Positions 1 through 10,124 of a stretch of 64,000 bases of DNA are shown piece after piece; within the stretch, counting starts at the first letter, position 1; the number at the start of each line of letters is the position of its first letter. The notes below the pieces were generated by a model. The model was given only the letters and a program-made list of their open reading frames with translations. It was not told the DNA's origin and ran no database searches. The position numbers and the translations under genes are program-made. The DNA is from Gymnogyps californianus (lineage: Eukaryota; Chordata; Aves; Accipitriformes; Cathartidae): the NCBI RefSeq assembly GCF_018139145.2, contig NC_059477.1:28127502-28191501 (forward strand). Reading direction: 5' to 3'.

Positions 1-585
1 AGTTATCTGGTGATCCTTGTTGTTCTGCTGATAATTATTTTTAAGTTAGTTAGGTTACATCTTTCTCAAAGAACAGTTTCCATACCTAGGTGCAGCACTG
101 CAGCAGGGCAGAGAAGGAACGTTTCACACATCTGTCCTACAGCAATCCTGTTAATGCACCCAATTTGATGTTTGTATTTTGTGTAACAACACAACAGGAT
201 CCTAGGGCTCCACACAGCTCTTTAAAATGTTGAGAACCAGGAATAAACACAAGATGCAGTATTTTGTTTATTTTTAATTGTGTAAGTATTTTTTCACTGT
301 CTTTTTTAAATCCTGGAGTGAATAAAAGAGGGGCATAACTTTTTAGCTCATAATACTCATATTCCCATAGGAGACTGTGAGACAGACACAACTTTATGTC
401 TGGTTCAAGCCTATTCTTAACTCTAGACCCAGCAATAGTCACACAGCAATCAGTGAGCTTTCCAAGACTAAGCACGTGTTTCAATGCTTTACTAAACTAT
501 GATGTTCATGCAAGGGCATACAAAGTGGTGTCTCTAATACCTTTTAGCTGGTGGCATCTCAACAGAAAATTTTGTAGTAGAATTT

Positions 586-623
586 TGTATGTGTGCGCAC
601 ACACACACACACGTGCGTGTATA
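586..623. repeat. (CA)n/(TG)n alternating purine-pyrimidine tract
   Basis: A TATGTGTGCGC stretch runs into a CA dinucleotide run and then into CGTGCGTGTATA. Purines and pyrimidines alternate without a break for 38 bases. It is a short CA microsatellite flanked on both sides by TG/CG-rich sequence. The arrangement is the classical sequence context for left-handed Z-DNA, and the TG-rich and CA-rich arms can also partly pair. Confidence 0.9.
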
Positions 624-877
624 ATGCAAACGAAGTTTAAGAGATCAATACTATATGAAATAAGATCAGTATAGATTATTCAGTATCAAAATAATACCTA
701 ACAAGATTAGAATATCTGAAAATATTATTATAAGTTGGAGATGGACTTTACCTTGTAAAGGACTTTTAACTTTCTCTTATGTGCTCCTTTCCATACTCAA
801 TCCAAGTTGCCACTTGCCTGTCTGCAAGCTTGAGGGCAGCAAGCAGTATCCCCACCAAGGGCTACTGTGCAGGCATA

Positions 878-882
878 CAAAT
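878..882. repeat. target-site duplication, left copy (CAAAT)
   Basis: CAAAT directly precedes the LTR terminus TGTTGTGG and recurs directly after the other terminus at 1469-1473. The perfect 5-bp duplication fixes both ends of the element. Confidence 0.9.
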
Positions 883-1000
883 TGTTGTGGTTTAACCCCA
901 GCCAGAAACTAAGCACCACACAACATTCACTCCCCCCACCAGTGGGATGGTGGAGAGAATCAGAAGAGTAAAAGTGAGAAAACTTGTGAGATAAAGACAG

Positions 1001-1006
1001 TTTAAT
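1001..1006 (-). promoter_or_regulatory. LTR polyadenylation signal (ATTAAA)
   Basis: TTTAAT on the plus strand is ATTAAA in element orientation. It lies about 120 bp before the 3' end of the LTR, within a segment shared with the LTRs at 41271 and 38422, which carry the same hexamer. Position and conservation fit the R-region poly(A) signal; activity is not shown. Confidence 0.55.
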
Positions 1007-1186
1007 AGGTAAAGCAAAAGCCGCGTACGCGAACAAAGCAAACCAAGGAATTCATTCACCACTTCCCATCGGCAGGCAGGTGTTCAGCCATCTCCAGGAA
1101 AGCAGGGCTCCATCATGTGTAATGGTTACTTGGGAAGACAAACACCATCACTCCGAGTGTCCCCCCTTCCTTCTTCTTCCCCCAGC

Positions 1187-1193
1187 TTTATAT
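1187..1193 (-). promoter_or_regulatory. LTR TATA-like box
   Basis: TTTATAT on the plus strand reads ATATAAA in element orientation. It sits 8 bp downstream of the degraded CRE, as in the other two family A LTRs. This is the likely core promoter of the former provirus. Confidence 0.5.
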
Positions 1194-1468
1194 GCTGAGC
1201 ATGACATCATATGGTATGGAATATCCCTTTGGTCAGCTGGGGTCAGCTGTCCCAGCTGTGTCCCCTCCCAACTTCTTGTGCACCCCCAGCCTACTCGCTG
1301 GTGGGGTGGGGTGAGAAGCAGAAAAGGCCTTGACTCTGTGTCAGCACTGCTCAGCAGTAATGAAAACATCTCTGCATTATCAACACTTTTTTCAGCACAA
1401 ATCCAAAACATAGCCCCATACTAGCTACTATGAAGAAAATTAACTCTATCCCAGCCAAAATCAGCACA

Positions 1469-1473
1469 CAAAT
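1469..1473. repeat. target-site duplication, right copy (CAAAT)
   Basis: Perfect second copy of the 5-bp duplication flanking the solo LTR. Confidence 0.9.
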
Positions 1474-3011
1474 GCATGGGAACTCTGTAATAAGTTAGTA
1501 AAAGACATGCATATAGACAAATATAAATATAAGTAAATATATATGTACATGTATATGAAATCTTGTTACATGTAGCAACAAGTTTCCATGTATACTATTT
1601 TTTCTATGAATGTTTAGACATGCTATAGAGCATCAACTGGGCTGACTATGAGAAGGTCCGAGTAGGAAAGTTACAATGTGCAAGGTAATAGCCATTTTTT
1701 CTGTTTTCCATTTTATGATAGCTAAATATTATTGTCTTGCTAGTGTTATCTCAATAACAAATAAGTGATATTGTTGCTTTATATGATACTGTTCTCATAA
1801 ACCTTGGTTGCAGGATACCATAACTGCAGGTCACTATCAGGGCAGACCAGCAAAGAAAGATTTTAATGATGTTTATAAAGTTCTGGTGGGATTGGATTCA
1901 GCAGTTCCTGGGATAAGAACTGCCCTTGACTATAGAACAGTTTGGACTAGCTTGAGATGAATGAAAGAATAGAGGTAAGGAAGAGAACAAGGAGAGGAAA
2001 TGTCCACAAAAGGAAAATATATATAATCAGGTTTTGCTGAGACAGGTGGGGAGCCCAATAAAGGCTGTGTTATCTGGACCACAGATGGTCTGTGAGAGAC
2101 TGCGGAAAGAGGGAGGATGAGAGTGACCTTTGGAAAACCCCAGTGAATGCAGCAGCTCAGTAGCAGCTCCCTTTCACCAGATTGCCTTAAGAACAGTTTC
2201 CTACCTTGCCTTTTCTTTTCTTTGAAGTGAGGCACTGTCAGGATCACTTGTACTTTTTGTTTTCAGCTGTCACCCAGTCCAGCTGCAGTCAGAATTGAAT
2301 TTATCAGCCCTGTCATGGAGGTGCAGCAACTGAAATAACTGCAAATAGGAAAGGCTTTGAGTGCTGAGGCAAACAGCTACTGGCTGGATGGGCTGTCCTG
2401 AGAAACAGCGTTCAGCTACAACCAGAAGGCATTAGGAAGCTACTGAGTAGGAAGGGCTATTTTCCCAGGACAATGTATATCTTTCTTGTTTGGCTTGGTT
2501 TGTGGCAGTTGGGGATGGATGAATGGTGCTGTACGCACCTTTCCTTGGTCCAGCCCCGTGACATGGCTCAGTCAGCATCATGGTGGTGGGAACTACCTGC
2601 TGCAACGGCTACATTGCCAGCATGCACCACTGGGGTGGGTTACCCTGCACCGTAGCTCGAGGGATTGCTACAGACCCCTTTTAGGTCCCCTGGAACATGT
2701 ACCTCCAAGTCTGGTCTGTAAGAGTGGAAGGAGAGCTCAAGCCCTGTACCCTGTTCATTCCAGCATCTCTCTGGGGAAACCCCTACAAAAGGAGCTCGCT
2801 TAGGTTAAGATGCCAGAAGTAATTTACTATGGAGATTTCTGTGTGCTAAAACCTCTTTGGCAGCAGACTTTGGGCATGTTGTTATGCTGGGGAAATGTTT
2901 AAATGCAGAAGTCAAACCTGCTGGCCAGGCTTTCAAGGGACATGGCCTCAATAGCTGAAGAGGCTTCTCCACCTTGAGCATCCCCACTACTTTATGACAG
3001 ACTGATTTTTA

Positions 3012-3030
3012 TTTTTTTTTTTTTTTTTTT
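3012..3030. repeat. poly-T run
   Basis: Nineteen uninterrupted T residues, preceded by a T-rich stretch. It could be the poly-A tail of a minus-strand retro-insertion, but no retro-copied sequence that I recognise lies beside it, so it is best called a simple homopolymer. Confidence 0.85.
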
Positions 3031-4339
3031 AGCTTTGGCATTTCTGGAGGCTGGAAGCTCAGCAGAAATCTTGCAACTGCCCTTTCTCTTTTGAAACTCG
3101 CACAGGGCCAAATAGCAGCCCCGACCACGCTTGGCAGGAGGGTAAAAAGTGCAGTGAGAAGGACACACATCTCCTATCCTCCCTATCAGTCTGAGCTTCT
3201 GTATCAACACTTTACAATGCTGTCATTTATTGGCAGCAAAGCTCAGTGAGGTGTTTGTTAAAGCTTTTTGTGGTGGAATGGCAAAGCGGTTTTGAATGTC
3301 ACTGCTGAAGGTGAGGAAATGGGAGCAGGTGGCAAAACAACCCTCTCAATGTATTTACAGCATGACTTGGCTAAGAAGGAGCATCCCCAACTTTACGGCT
3401 CTTGGAAGAGCAGTGGCAGCTGCAACTGACCTGCAGATGTTGGCCTCTCAGAGGGACCCACTGGCCACCAGCTCCAAGTTGCTTTTGCCAGGAGCTGGCT
3501 TGAAACAGAAGCACTGATGGCTCTGGTGGAATGGTGGCTTTTCCCTGATGGACACCTGATCAAATCCAGCTCAGCATGGAGTGATCAGAAATTATTCATG
3601 CCGCTCTCCCCTCAGATGGGTGCAAAATTGGGAGAAACGCTGCTGATGTCAATAGTTACCCAGAGGTAACTATGGAGCAGGGGAAGCAAGCAGGGACTTG
3701 TCTACCAGTCCTCTTTTTCCTTCGGAGCAGCAGTGCTCAGGCAGGTCTGTGGCAAGGAGACTGCTCTCCCCCTATTCCTTCACCATCACTCCTTTAGAGC
3801 TCTGCAGCTGAGGCTCAAGAAGTGCTTCACAATGTACAAATAAGTAGCTGTGAGGAGATGCAAACACAGCTGAGATTCCTTAAATGCTTTGCTGCAACAG
3901 CTTTTTATCCTTAAGATTTTTAGGGATGCAACTGTCCTTTGCAGGCCAGGATATAGCACTGGTTAAACCTTCTGGAGGCACAGGAATTGTTCTGGTTACC
4001 TGCCCTTAATGTAATTTAATAAGATGCAAAAAGATTTAACAAACCATATGTGTGTGAGTGTGTCTGAAACAACAAAAAAAGGAAAGTTTTCCAGGACCCA
4101 TTTGGTGAAAGCAGGGCATTTGAGCTGTATCTCACAGATTATAAACCTATTACACATTTACTATTTTCCCCCTGGAATGACCCCAGCTCTGTGAATCGCA
4201 TGCTGTGCAGAGCCCCATTATGAACTGTGTGAAACCAGCAAAACAAAACCATCTTAAATTCCTTTTTTTTTTTTATACCTTTCTGAATCTTGTTAGCCAT
4301 GAAATGCCTCACATTTGCTGCATACTGTGGCAATAAATA

Positions 4340-4560
4340 CAAAATGAAGTGAAAGAGGATGCGGATTATTAAACTACGCTCCTTAATAGATTTGATTGCA
4401 TCTAATGTCTAAATCATGCGGCATTGCTGAGACATGAACAGCACTTCTTGATACAGCACAGCCCTTTAAATTGAAGGCCTGATGAAAGAAAAGTCCCTCT
4501 ATGAGAATACATATTCAATGTATGATAGCATAATGCCCTATTATAATGGTAGGACACACA
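4340..4560. other. candidate conserved non-coding element
   Basis: No coding frame and no repeat similarity that I can see. The block is dense in AT-rich factor-like words: ATTATTAAACT, GATTTGATTGCATC, TTTAAATTGAAGGC and ATAATGCC. A short inverted pair (ATACAT/ATGTAT) occurs near 4508-4524. This texture is typical of conserved vertebrate enhancers, but conservation cannot be judged from one sequence. Confidence 0.25.
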
Positions 4561-5356
4561 TCTTCCTTCACTCTATGGAACTGTGATTACCATTCTGGAC
4601 TGAACTGAAGTGGTCTTCATAATTTGGACATCACTTGTTCCTGCTGTGTTTTTCTGCTTTTAAATTGGAGGCATTTGTTGCAAATCTCTCCTATTCTTGC
4701 TGTCAGAATCCTCACATCAGAAGAGTGGCTAAATGACAATAGAGCTGATCTAAAAAATAAAAATAAAAATGGTCATTGAGGAAGCCAGCAAATGTTTACC
4801 TTTTTGGTTTAGATACAAAATTTTAATCATATTAAAAAAAATGGTTGTAATTATTAAACATTTTTCTGAAATAAATCTGCAGGGGTGTGGGTAATGAGAT
4901 GAATAATTGTCTTTAGAAATAAGACAGGTAGTGTCTTAGCACTCTAGGGTAGAACTCAGATGGGGAAGGACTGCCAGGACTATGGGTTGCTTACCTGAAC
5001 TGTTAACTCCAGGGAGAGTTCATGTGACGCAGGGAGCTTTTACGCAAGGGACAAAGACCTGGTGGGATGGTCCACTCTTTGTACGCCCTGGAGATCTTCT
5101 CCTTGCCAATCCCACCCCATGGCAGAGAAGGAGCTGCTCCAGACCTTGCTAGCCTAGCACAAGATGCAGCACCTGGTCTAGTGAGCATGCACAGTGCCAA
5201 CCCAGCCATTTCATCTGGTCCTGCTCACTTCCACCTTCCCTGAGCAAACAGCTGGGTGGCCTCTGACATGATGCTGCTGGGGATGCTCCTAAGCTCTTGC
5301 CCCACTACCTCCTCCCCCTTCTTCAAAGCACACTCTTGCTTCCTTGCTGCATCTGT

Positions 5357-5377
5357 CCTTCCCTTCCCTTCCCTTCC
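5357..5377. repeat. (TTCCC)n microsatellite
   Basis: Four tandem units of a CCTTC/TTCCC pentamer in a pyrimidine-rich stretch. Confidence 0.85.
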
Positions 5378-6379
5378 TCCTTTACTGCACCTGCTTGTGC
5401 CATGGCCGCTTTCCTTGGCACAATGGATTGCTGAGCTGACTGTTATAACCACAAGGTCTAGCACAGCTTTGTGTTAGCATGGGGCTATGGACAGTCTGAC
5501 AGGCCTGCCTCCTTGCTGCCACTAGCTCTGGGGTCTCTCTGGGTTGTACTCCGTGTTGTGATGCAAACTGGCCTTCAAGGTAACAACAGAAAGTCTTGGG
5601 GTTCCGGTTATAAACTTCTTGTGATCACCAGATGCTTCATTTTTATTTGCTCACCTCCCTCTCTTCCACTGACATTTTTATGGCTATTTATATACTTTCC
5701 GGAGAAAAAAAAAAGGAAACTCAATAATATATTTTTCCTATCCTTTTTTATTAGGCCACTATTGAATTAAGGTATATTTACTTTTATTAACAGTTATTTT
5801 TACTGTTCTTTTCCAGAGTACAAGAGGCACCAGTAAGTAAGGCTGTACATCAGCCCATGACTGTATGTGCAAGTGTCACTGCTGCACAGAGCTCCTTCTC
5901 TTGCTCTCCTTCTTGCTATGTGTCACCTTCACACCACCGCCACCCGCTCTCAATCATTCCCTATGACGGAGGTCAAAGAGTACTTGCAAAGTCTTAAGTC
6001 TTCCTGGTGACAGTCCAAGGGGCTGCTGGAGCACTTGAGACAGGCTTCGTCTCCCTTTCTCAGCCTTCACAACGAAAGCTTCTTTTTCCTGACCTTGAGG
6101 CACTTAATATTTCTTTAGTGCTCTACTAGCAATGGTGTCAGCCAGCAAATTGTTGTGACTTGGTTAGCCTGAATTTGTCTGGGCTTATTTCTTCTTAGAC
6201 TTTCATCATAGCAAAATCGAAATGTAATTTACTACGTGATTCCCTCACCTTTACCAAATCATCAGTGGGGGTAAATTGGAATAGCTCCTAAATTCAACAT
6301 CCCCACTGTTACTACGTTCTGGCTCACAGCAATGGACTTCATGTTAATGCACTAGATTAACAGTTAAAATGCTTTGTCA

Positions 6380-6600
6380 CATACTTATCAAAAGACTTTG
6401 GGTAACTCATTTAGTCTTTCTTTGCTTCTACTTTCCACTAATAAAATGGTCATCACTCTCTTCTTGAATAATCCACAAAGCTTTTATGATTGTTCTCTAC
6501 ACTATTTACATGCTGTTCACTTTCTATGTAATTTGCAGGCTCTTTGGGACTGGGATTACCTGGGGTTTCTCATACAGTATCTGTGCAAATAAAATGGCAA
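6380..6600 (-). mobile_element. ancient amniote SINE-like repeat (MIR/CORE-SINE type), antisense
   Basis: Read on the minus strand, the copy shows the order known for a widespread old amniote repeat. A GTACAGAT-like start is followed by an AAAGAGCCTGCAAATT segment (plus strand: TTTGCAGGCTCTTTGGGACTGGG). The MIR-like core comes last, seen on the plus strand as ACTTTGGGTAACTCATTTAGTC, then ACTAATAAAATGGTCAT. The match is from memory of the consensus and is strongly diverged, as expected for an insertion predating modern birds. The open frame at 6374-6592 is just this repeat read in its antisense direction. Confidence 0.55.
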
Positions 6601-8970
6601 ACTGTCTCCCTTAATTTCTGTGCAGCACCCCATGATTTATCCTTCTGACTAAGGAAAAAAGTAATATGAACATTTAAAGAAGAATATTTTCTAAAAATTT
6701 GAGTGTATTTGGCATCAAGACCATCTCCTTCTGCAGCCATGAAGTCCCACCAGGAATGGAGAGTTTAGAGACAACTGTGAGCCTGAGACATCCCACCCCA
6801 CCTCCATGTCAGGAAGGTACTGGTCCACTTGAGCAGCCTGCTTAGACTGTGCAGTCTAGTGGCTTTCTTTGTATTGCTCTGGAAAACTGACCTCTGTCAT
6901 TTTGAAAGACAGCGAGTGCGATGATACATCCTTCCCAATGTTAGGCAACATGGCTGTCTCATACGTAGCCTGTTCCAGACAGTGTACTCCAGCCACATCT
7001 AAGACCTAGCTTGCCACTTACAGTCTATGTGGCAGCCCAATCTGACTGTGAAGGTTGCCTCAGGGCTACCTTTAGCATGCAATGAAGATGACCCAATAGC
7101 CACACAACACAACACCACAGGGCACCCTGAGCACGCCTGCATGGCAGTTATCTCCAGCTAGCTCCATTTGTACAAATCCTATCCACAGCCCTTCTGAGAG
7201 GTGCACTGTCCTGCCATCAAATGGTTATTTCTCAATAATTTGGGTGGTGCTTGCCTTGGCATGAAGAGAGACAGTCACATTTCAACTGGGCAGGAAATCT
7301 ATATTCTGTATTATTCTTGTGTTAATAATACAGAGGGCTAAATCAAAGGTGAATTGATTTCCTGAAGCTGAACAGACTTTTGGCGTTAGCACAGATACAG
7401 CCACAGTCAAAGAGCAGACCTTTCAATTTAGTTCTTCTGCTGTCGATGTAAATAAAATTGCTCATGAAGCAAATTGCAGCCAGTTATTGTCTGCACTCAG
7501 AACCATTATGTTCTTTGGAAATGATCATTTATGTTAGACAGCAGATTATGTTTCTATGAAAGTGAGTAAGGCAAATGCAAAGCACAATTTACCTTGAAGG
7601 TCAGCTGAATATTACAATTGGCACTTACAGGTCATTATTATGCAGCTAAAATGATCCCAGGGAAAGGAGTGATATTTGTGAAATGATACAAAACCAGAGA
7701 TTCTTGATTAGCTGATAGGAACCAAGAGAAAAAGCCGCATGGGCTGTTAATCTATATGACCATGGAGGGCTGGAGGTGCAGTTTCAGCATAATTATCTGG
7801 CTTGTGTGGGTTACACACGGGTGTGGGAAAGCATCCCTGTAAGGACATGGCAAGGAGAGGGAGAGATCTTCCCTTTGGTGCCTCATGTCAAGAGAAGGAC
7901 TTAACTCCAATTTACTTACTGTTAAAGGTAGGGGTTTGGTAGACAGAGCAGGGAAGTAACCCTGGGCAGAGAGGTGGCCTTGCTGGTAGAGCAGAGGACC
8001 CATCTGAATATTTCTGTGCGTGTTTTCATGAGCAAAGTTACTGTCACCTAAGGAAAATGCTTAGCCACCCACCCTGAGACATGGCCTGTTCTTCTGCCTC
8101 CTAGGGAGAAGAATGAGTTACAACCAACTACAGCCAAAAGGCTAGTGGTTACACTGCTGTGAAATACTATAATTCTGCTCATGTACAGTCTTTTTACTGT
8201 TGCTTGTGGCTGCATAAAAGTCCAGTCACCAAAGTGCTCTTTAGCTTTGAGTATACAGAGCAGCAAGAACTGGGTTACTGTGCCTCCAAATTTCTCTTGG
8301 AGGAAGCCTGAGCTCAGCCGGGGTTCAGGCTGCCAGCCCATCTTGTGTGTCCTGGCAGTGGGGTGTCCTTGCAGTGTGGGTGTCCTTGCAGGAAGGGCCC
8401 TGAGCTGCACAGCCTGCATGATCTCAATCACACAGCATTGCTGCAGAGACAGAGGGGAGATTTGGAGATTGCCAAACAAGTACCCCACAGAGAGACACAC
8501 CCCATCCATATGGCAGTGCAGTTGTCCTTGGAACACACCCCGAGGTGCCGGGTTCCTCTTAGGTTCACCAGCTGGGTCACCCAGAGCTAACCTTCACCAT
8601 CCCTTTCACACGGCTGGCCAGCAAGGAAGGGAGAGCAGAGCCTCACACTCTTGGGGTGAGTTCCCAGACAGCTGATGCTGGAATAAGGAAGCTCTCAAAA
8701 GAGAGAATGTCACTACTGTCAAGAGTGAATGATCATTGAGAAGCATGCACACAGGGAGCTCTGCTGGGAGCTGCCTCTCGATGTGGGCACAGGGATCAAT
8801 CCCCCTGCACAACTGGCTTGTGTAGCCGGCACTCACTGGATGTGCATCCTCTGCTATGACAGCCCAGGCTCCGGCAGGCTCAAGGATGATTTTCAGCATT
8901 TATTGGAGATCCACAGTGGCATTCTGTTCAGCAAAAATGTCTTTTAGAAGTGCTTTGCTCCTTTGAAGAG
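6601..8970. other. unique non-coding sequence, no gene
   Basis: About 2.4 kb with no recognisable gene. Two overlapping frames of about 160 codons on opposite strands (8048-8536 minus, 8181-8675 plus) have no recognisable domain, and their shared open status suggests chance in a GC-richer patch. A candidate conserved block lies at 7300-7720. The segment ends at the LTR boundary at 8971. Confidence 0.65.
7300..7720. other. candidate conserved non-coding element
   Basis: AT-rich, non-repetitive block with many homeodomain, SOX and POU-like words: GTTAATAATACAG, GAATTGATTTCC, AAATAAAATTGC, ACAATTGGC and ATTATGCAGCTAAAATG. No frame longer than a few dozen codons crosses it. It looks like a deeply conserved enhancer, but this is a judgement by appearance. 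Confidence 0.28.
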
Positions 8971-9160
8971 TGTGGTGGGTTGACCCTGGCTGGATGCCAG
9001 GTGCCCACCAAAGCCGCTCTATCACTCCCCCTCCTCAGCTGGACAGGGGAGAGAAAATATAACGAAAGGCTCGTGGGTCAAGATAAGGACAGGGAGAGAT
9101 CACTCACCAATTACCATCAAGGGCAAAGCAGACTCGACTTGGGGAAAAAAATTAATTTAA

Positions 9161-9166
9161 TTTATT
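9161..9166 (-). promoter_or_regulatory. LTR polyadenylation signal (AATAAA)
   Basis: TTTATT on the plus strand is AATAAA in element orientation, in an AT-rich island near the 3' end of the otherwise GC-rich LTR. Position fits the poly(A) signal of the LTR. Confidence 0.5.
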
Positions 9167-9386
9167 ACTAATCAAATCAGAGTAGGATAATGAGAAATAA
9201 AACCAAATCTTAAAAACACCTTCCCCCCACCCCTCCCTTCTTCCCCGGCTCAACTTCACTCCCAAATTCTCTACCTCCTCCCCCACAGCGGCGCAGGGGG
9301 AGGTGAATGGGGATTGCGGACAGTTCATCACACATTGTCTCTGCCGCTCCTTCCTCCTCAGGGGAAGGACTCCTCACACTCTTCCC

Positions 9387-9815
9387 CTGCTCCAGCGTGG
9401 GCTCCCTCCCACAGGAGACAGTCCTCCACGAACTTCTCCAACATCAGTCCTTCCGACAGGCTACAGTTCTTCACAAACTGCTCCAGCGTGGGTCCCTTCC
9501 ACAGGGTGCAGTCCTTCAGGAACAGACTGCTCCAGCGTGGGTCCCCCATGGGGTCACAAGTCCTGCCAGCAAACCTGCTCCAGCATGGGCTCCTCTCTCC
9601 ATGGGTCCACAGGTCCTGCCAGGAGCCTGCTCCAGCATGGGCTTCCCATGGGGTCACAGCCTCCTTTGGGCATCCACCTGCTCTGGCGTGGGGTCCCCCA
9701 TGGGCTGCAGGTGGATATCTGCTCCACCGTGGACCTCCATGGGCTGCAGGGGGACAGCCTGCCTCACCATGGTCTTCCCCACGGGCTGCAGGGGAATCTC
9801 TGCTCCAGTGCCTGG
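9387..9815 (-). repeat. degenerate minisatellite inside family B LTR
   Basis: A CTGCTCCAGCGTGGG-like word (plus strand) recurs at about 9387, 9433, 9478, 9527, 9575, 9627, 9678, 9719, 9759 and 9800. Spacing is 45-52 bp in the first part and 40-41 bp in the last four units. Each unit continues with a CCATGGG(GT/CT)CA-like and CAGTCCT/CAGGTCCT-like segment. Because the units are GC-rich and poor in stop codons, several frames on both strands stay open across the array. Confidence 0.9.
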
Positions 9816-10124
9816 AGCACCTCCTCCCCCTCCTTCTTCACTGACCTTGGTGTCTGTGGAGTTGTTGCTCTCACATATTCTCGCTCCTCTCTTCAGCTGC
9901 AAATGCTGCTGTGCAGTAGCTCTTCCCACTTCTTAAATATGTTATCCCAGAGGTGCTACCACCATCACTGATGAGCTCGGCCTTGGCCAGCAGCGGGTCT
10001 GTCCTGGAGCCGGCTGGCATTGGCTCTATCGGACATAGGGGAAGCTTCTAGCAGCTTCTCACAGAAGCCACCCCTGTAGCCCCCCTGCTACCAAAACCTT
10101 GCCACGCAAACCCAATACAGAGAG

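Larger units (their letters stand above)
1..882. other. unique non-coding sequence, no gene
   Basis: AT-rich, CpG-poor sequence without a frame that looks coding. The longest open frames (about 115 codons on the minus strand at 137-484 and 92 on the plus strand at 396-674) match nothing I recognise and overlap on opposite strands, as expected by chance. The only structured element is the alternating purine-pyrimidine tract listed separately. The block ends at the target-site duplication of the first solo LTR. Confidence 0.7.
883..1468 (-). mobile_element. solo LTR of an avian endogenous retrovirus (family A, copy 1)
   Basis: A 586-bp LTR read on the minus strand. It begins TGTGCTGATTTTGGC at 1468 and ends CCACAACA at 883, with TG...CA termini. 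It is flanked by a perfect CAAAT duplication (878-882, 1469-1473), so it is complete. No gag, pol or env sequence, primer-binding site or second LTR is present nearby, so it is a solo LTR left by LTR-LTR recombination. Seen on the minus strand are a TATA-like box (1187-1193), a degraded CRE just upstream of it in element orientation, and an ATTAAA signal at 1001-1006. It is closely similar along its length to the LTR at 41271-41852 and more distantly to 38422-39002. A 5-bp duplication is typical of class III (ERVL-like) elements, so that class is my inference. Open frames inside it (for example 1148-1411, minus) recur in the 41271 copy only because the DNA is homologous. Confidence 0.93.
1474..6379. 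other. unique non-coding sequence, no gene
   Basis: About 4.9 kb with no recognisable exon or RNA gene. Open frames stay at or below about 105 codons and overlap on opposite strands. It contains an AT-rich stretch (1500-1560), a T19 run (3012-3030), a TTCCC microsatellite (5357-5377) and a conserved-looking block (4340-4560), the last three listed separately. Confidence 0.7.
8971..10119 (-). mobile_element. long solo LTR of an avian endogenous retrovirus (family B)
   Basis: In element orientation it starts TGTATTGGGTTTGCGTGG at 10119 and ends GTCAACCCACCACA at 8971, with TG...CA termini and a length of 1149 bp. Flanks are AAGAG (8966-8970) and GAGAG (10120-10124), a 4-of-5 match consistent with a slightly decayed 5-bp duplication. 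No internal proviral genes are adjacent, so it is a solo LTR. The middle (9387-9815) is a degenerate minisatellite, an AATAAA signal lies at 9161-9166, and a C-run cluster gives a G-quadruplex motif on the element strand. It is unrelated in sequence to family A. The copious open frames inside (for example 222, 209 and 176 codons on the plus strand) arise from the GC-rich repeats and encode nothing recognisable. Confidence 0.85.

Noticed and set aside
3012..3030. Poly-T as the tail of a processed pseudogene on the minus strand
   Set aside because: No gene-like sequence is recognisable next to it; the same holds for the T25 run at 22882-22906.
8048..8675. Overlapping frames of about 160 codons on opposite strands
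   Set aside because: No domain, no splice context, mutual overlap; a GC-richer patch keeps both open by chance.
9303..9971. 222-codon plus-strand frame, with overlapping 209- and 176-codon frames
   Set aside because: All lie within the family B LTR minisatellite on the strand opposite to the element. The proteins are Pro/Ser/Leu-rich and repetitive, with no domain.
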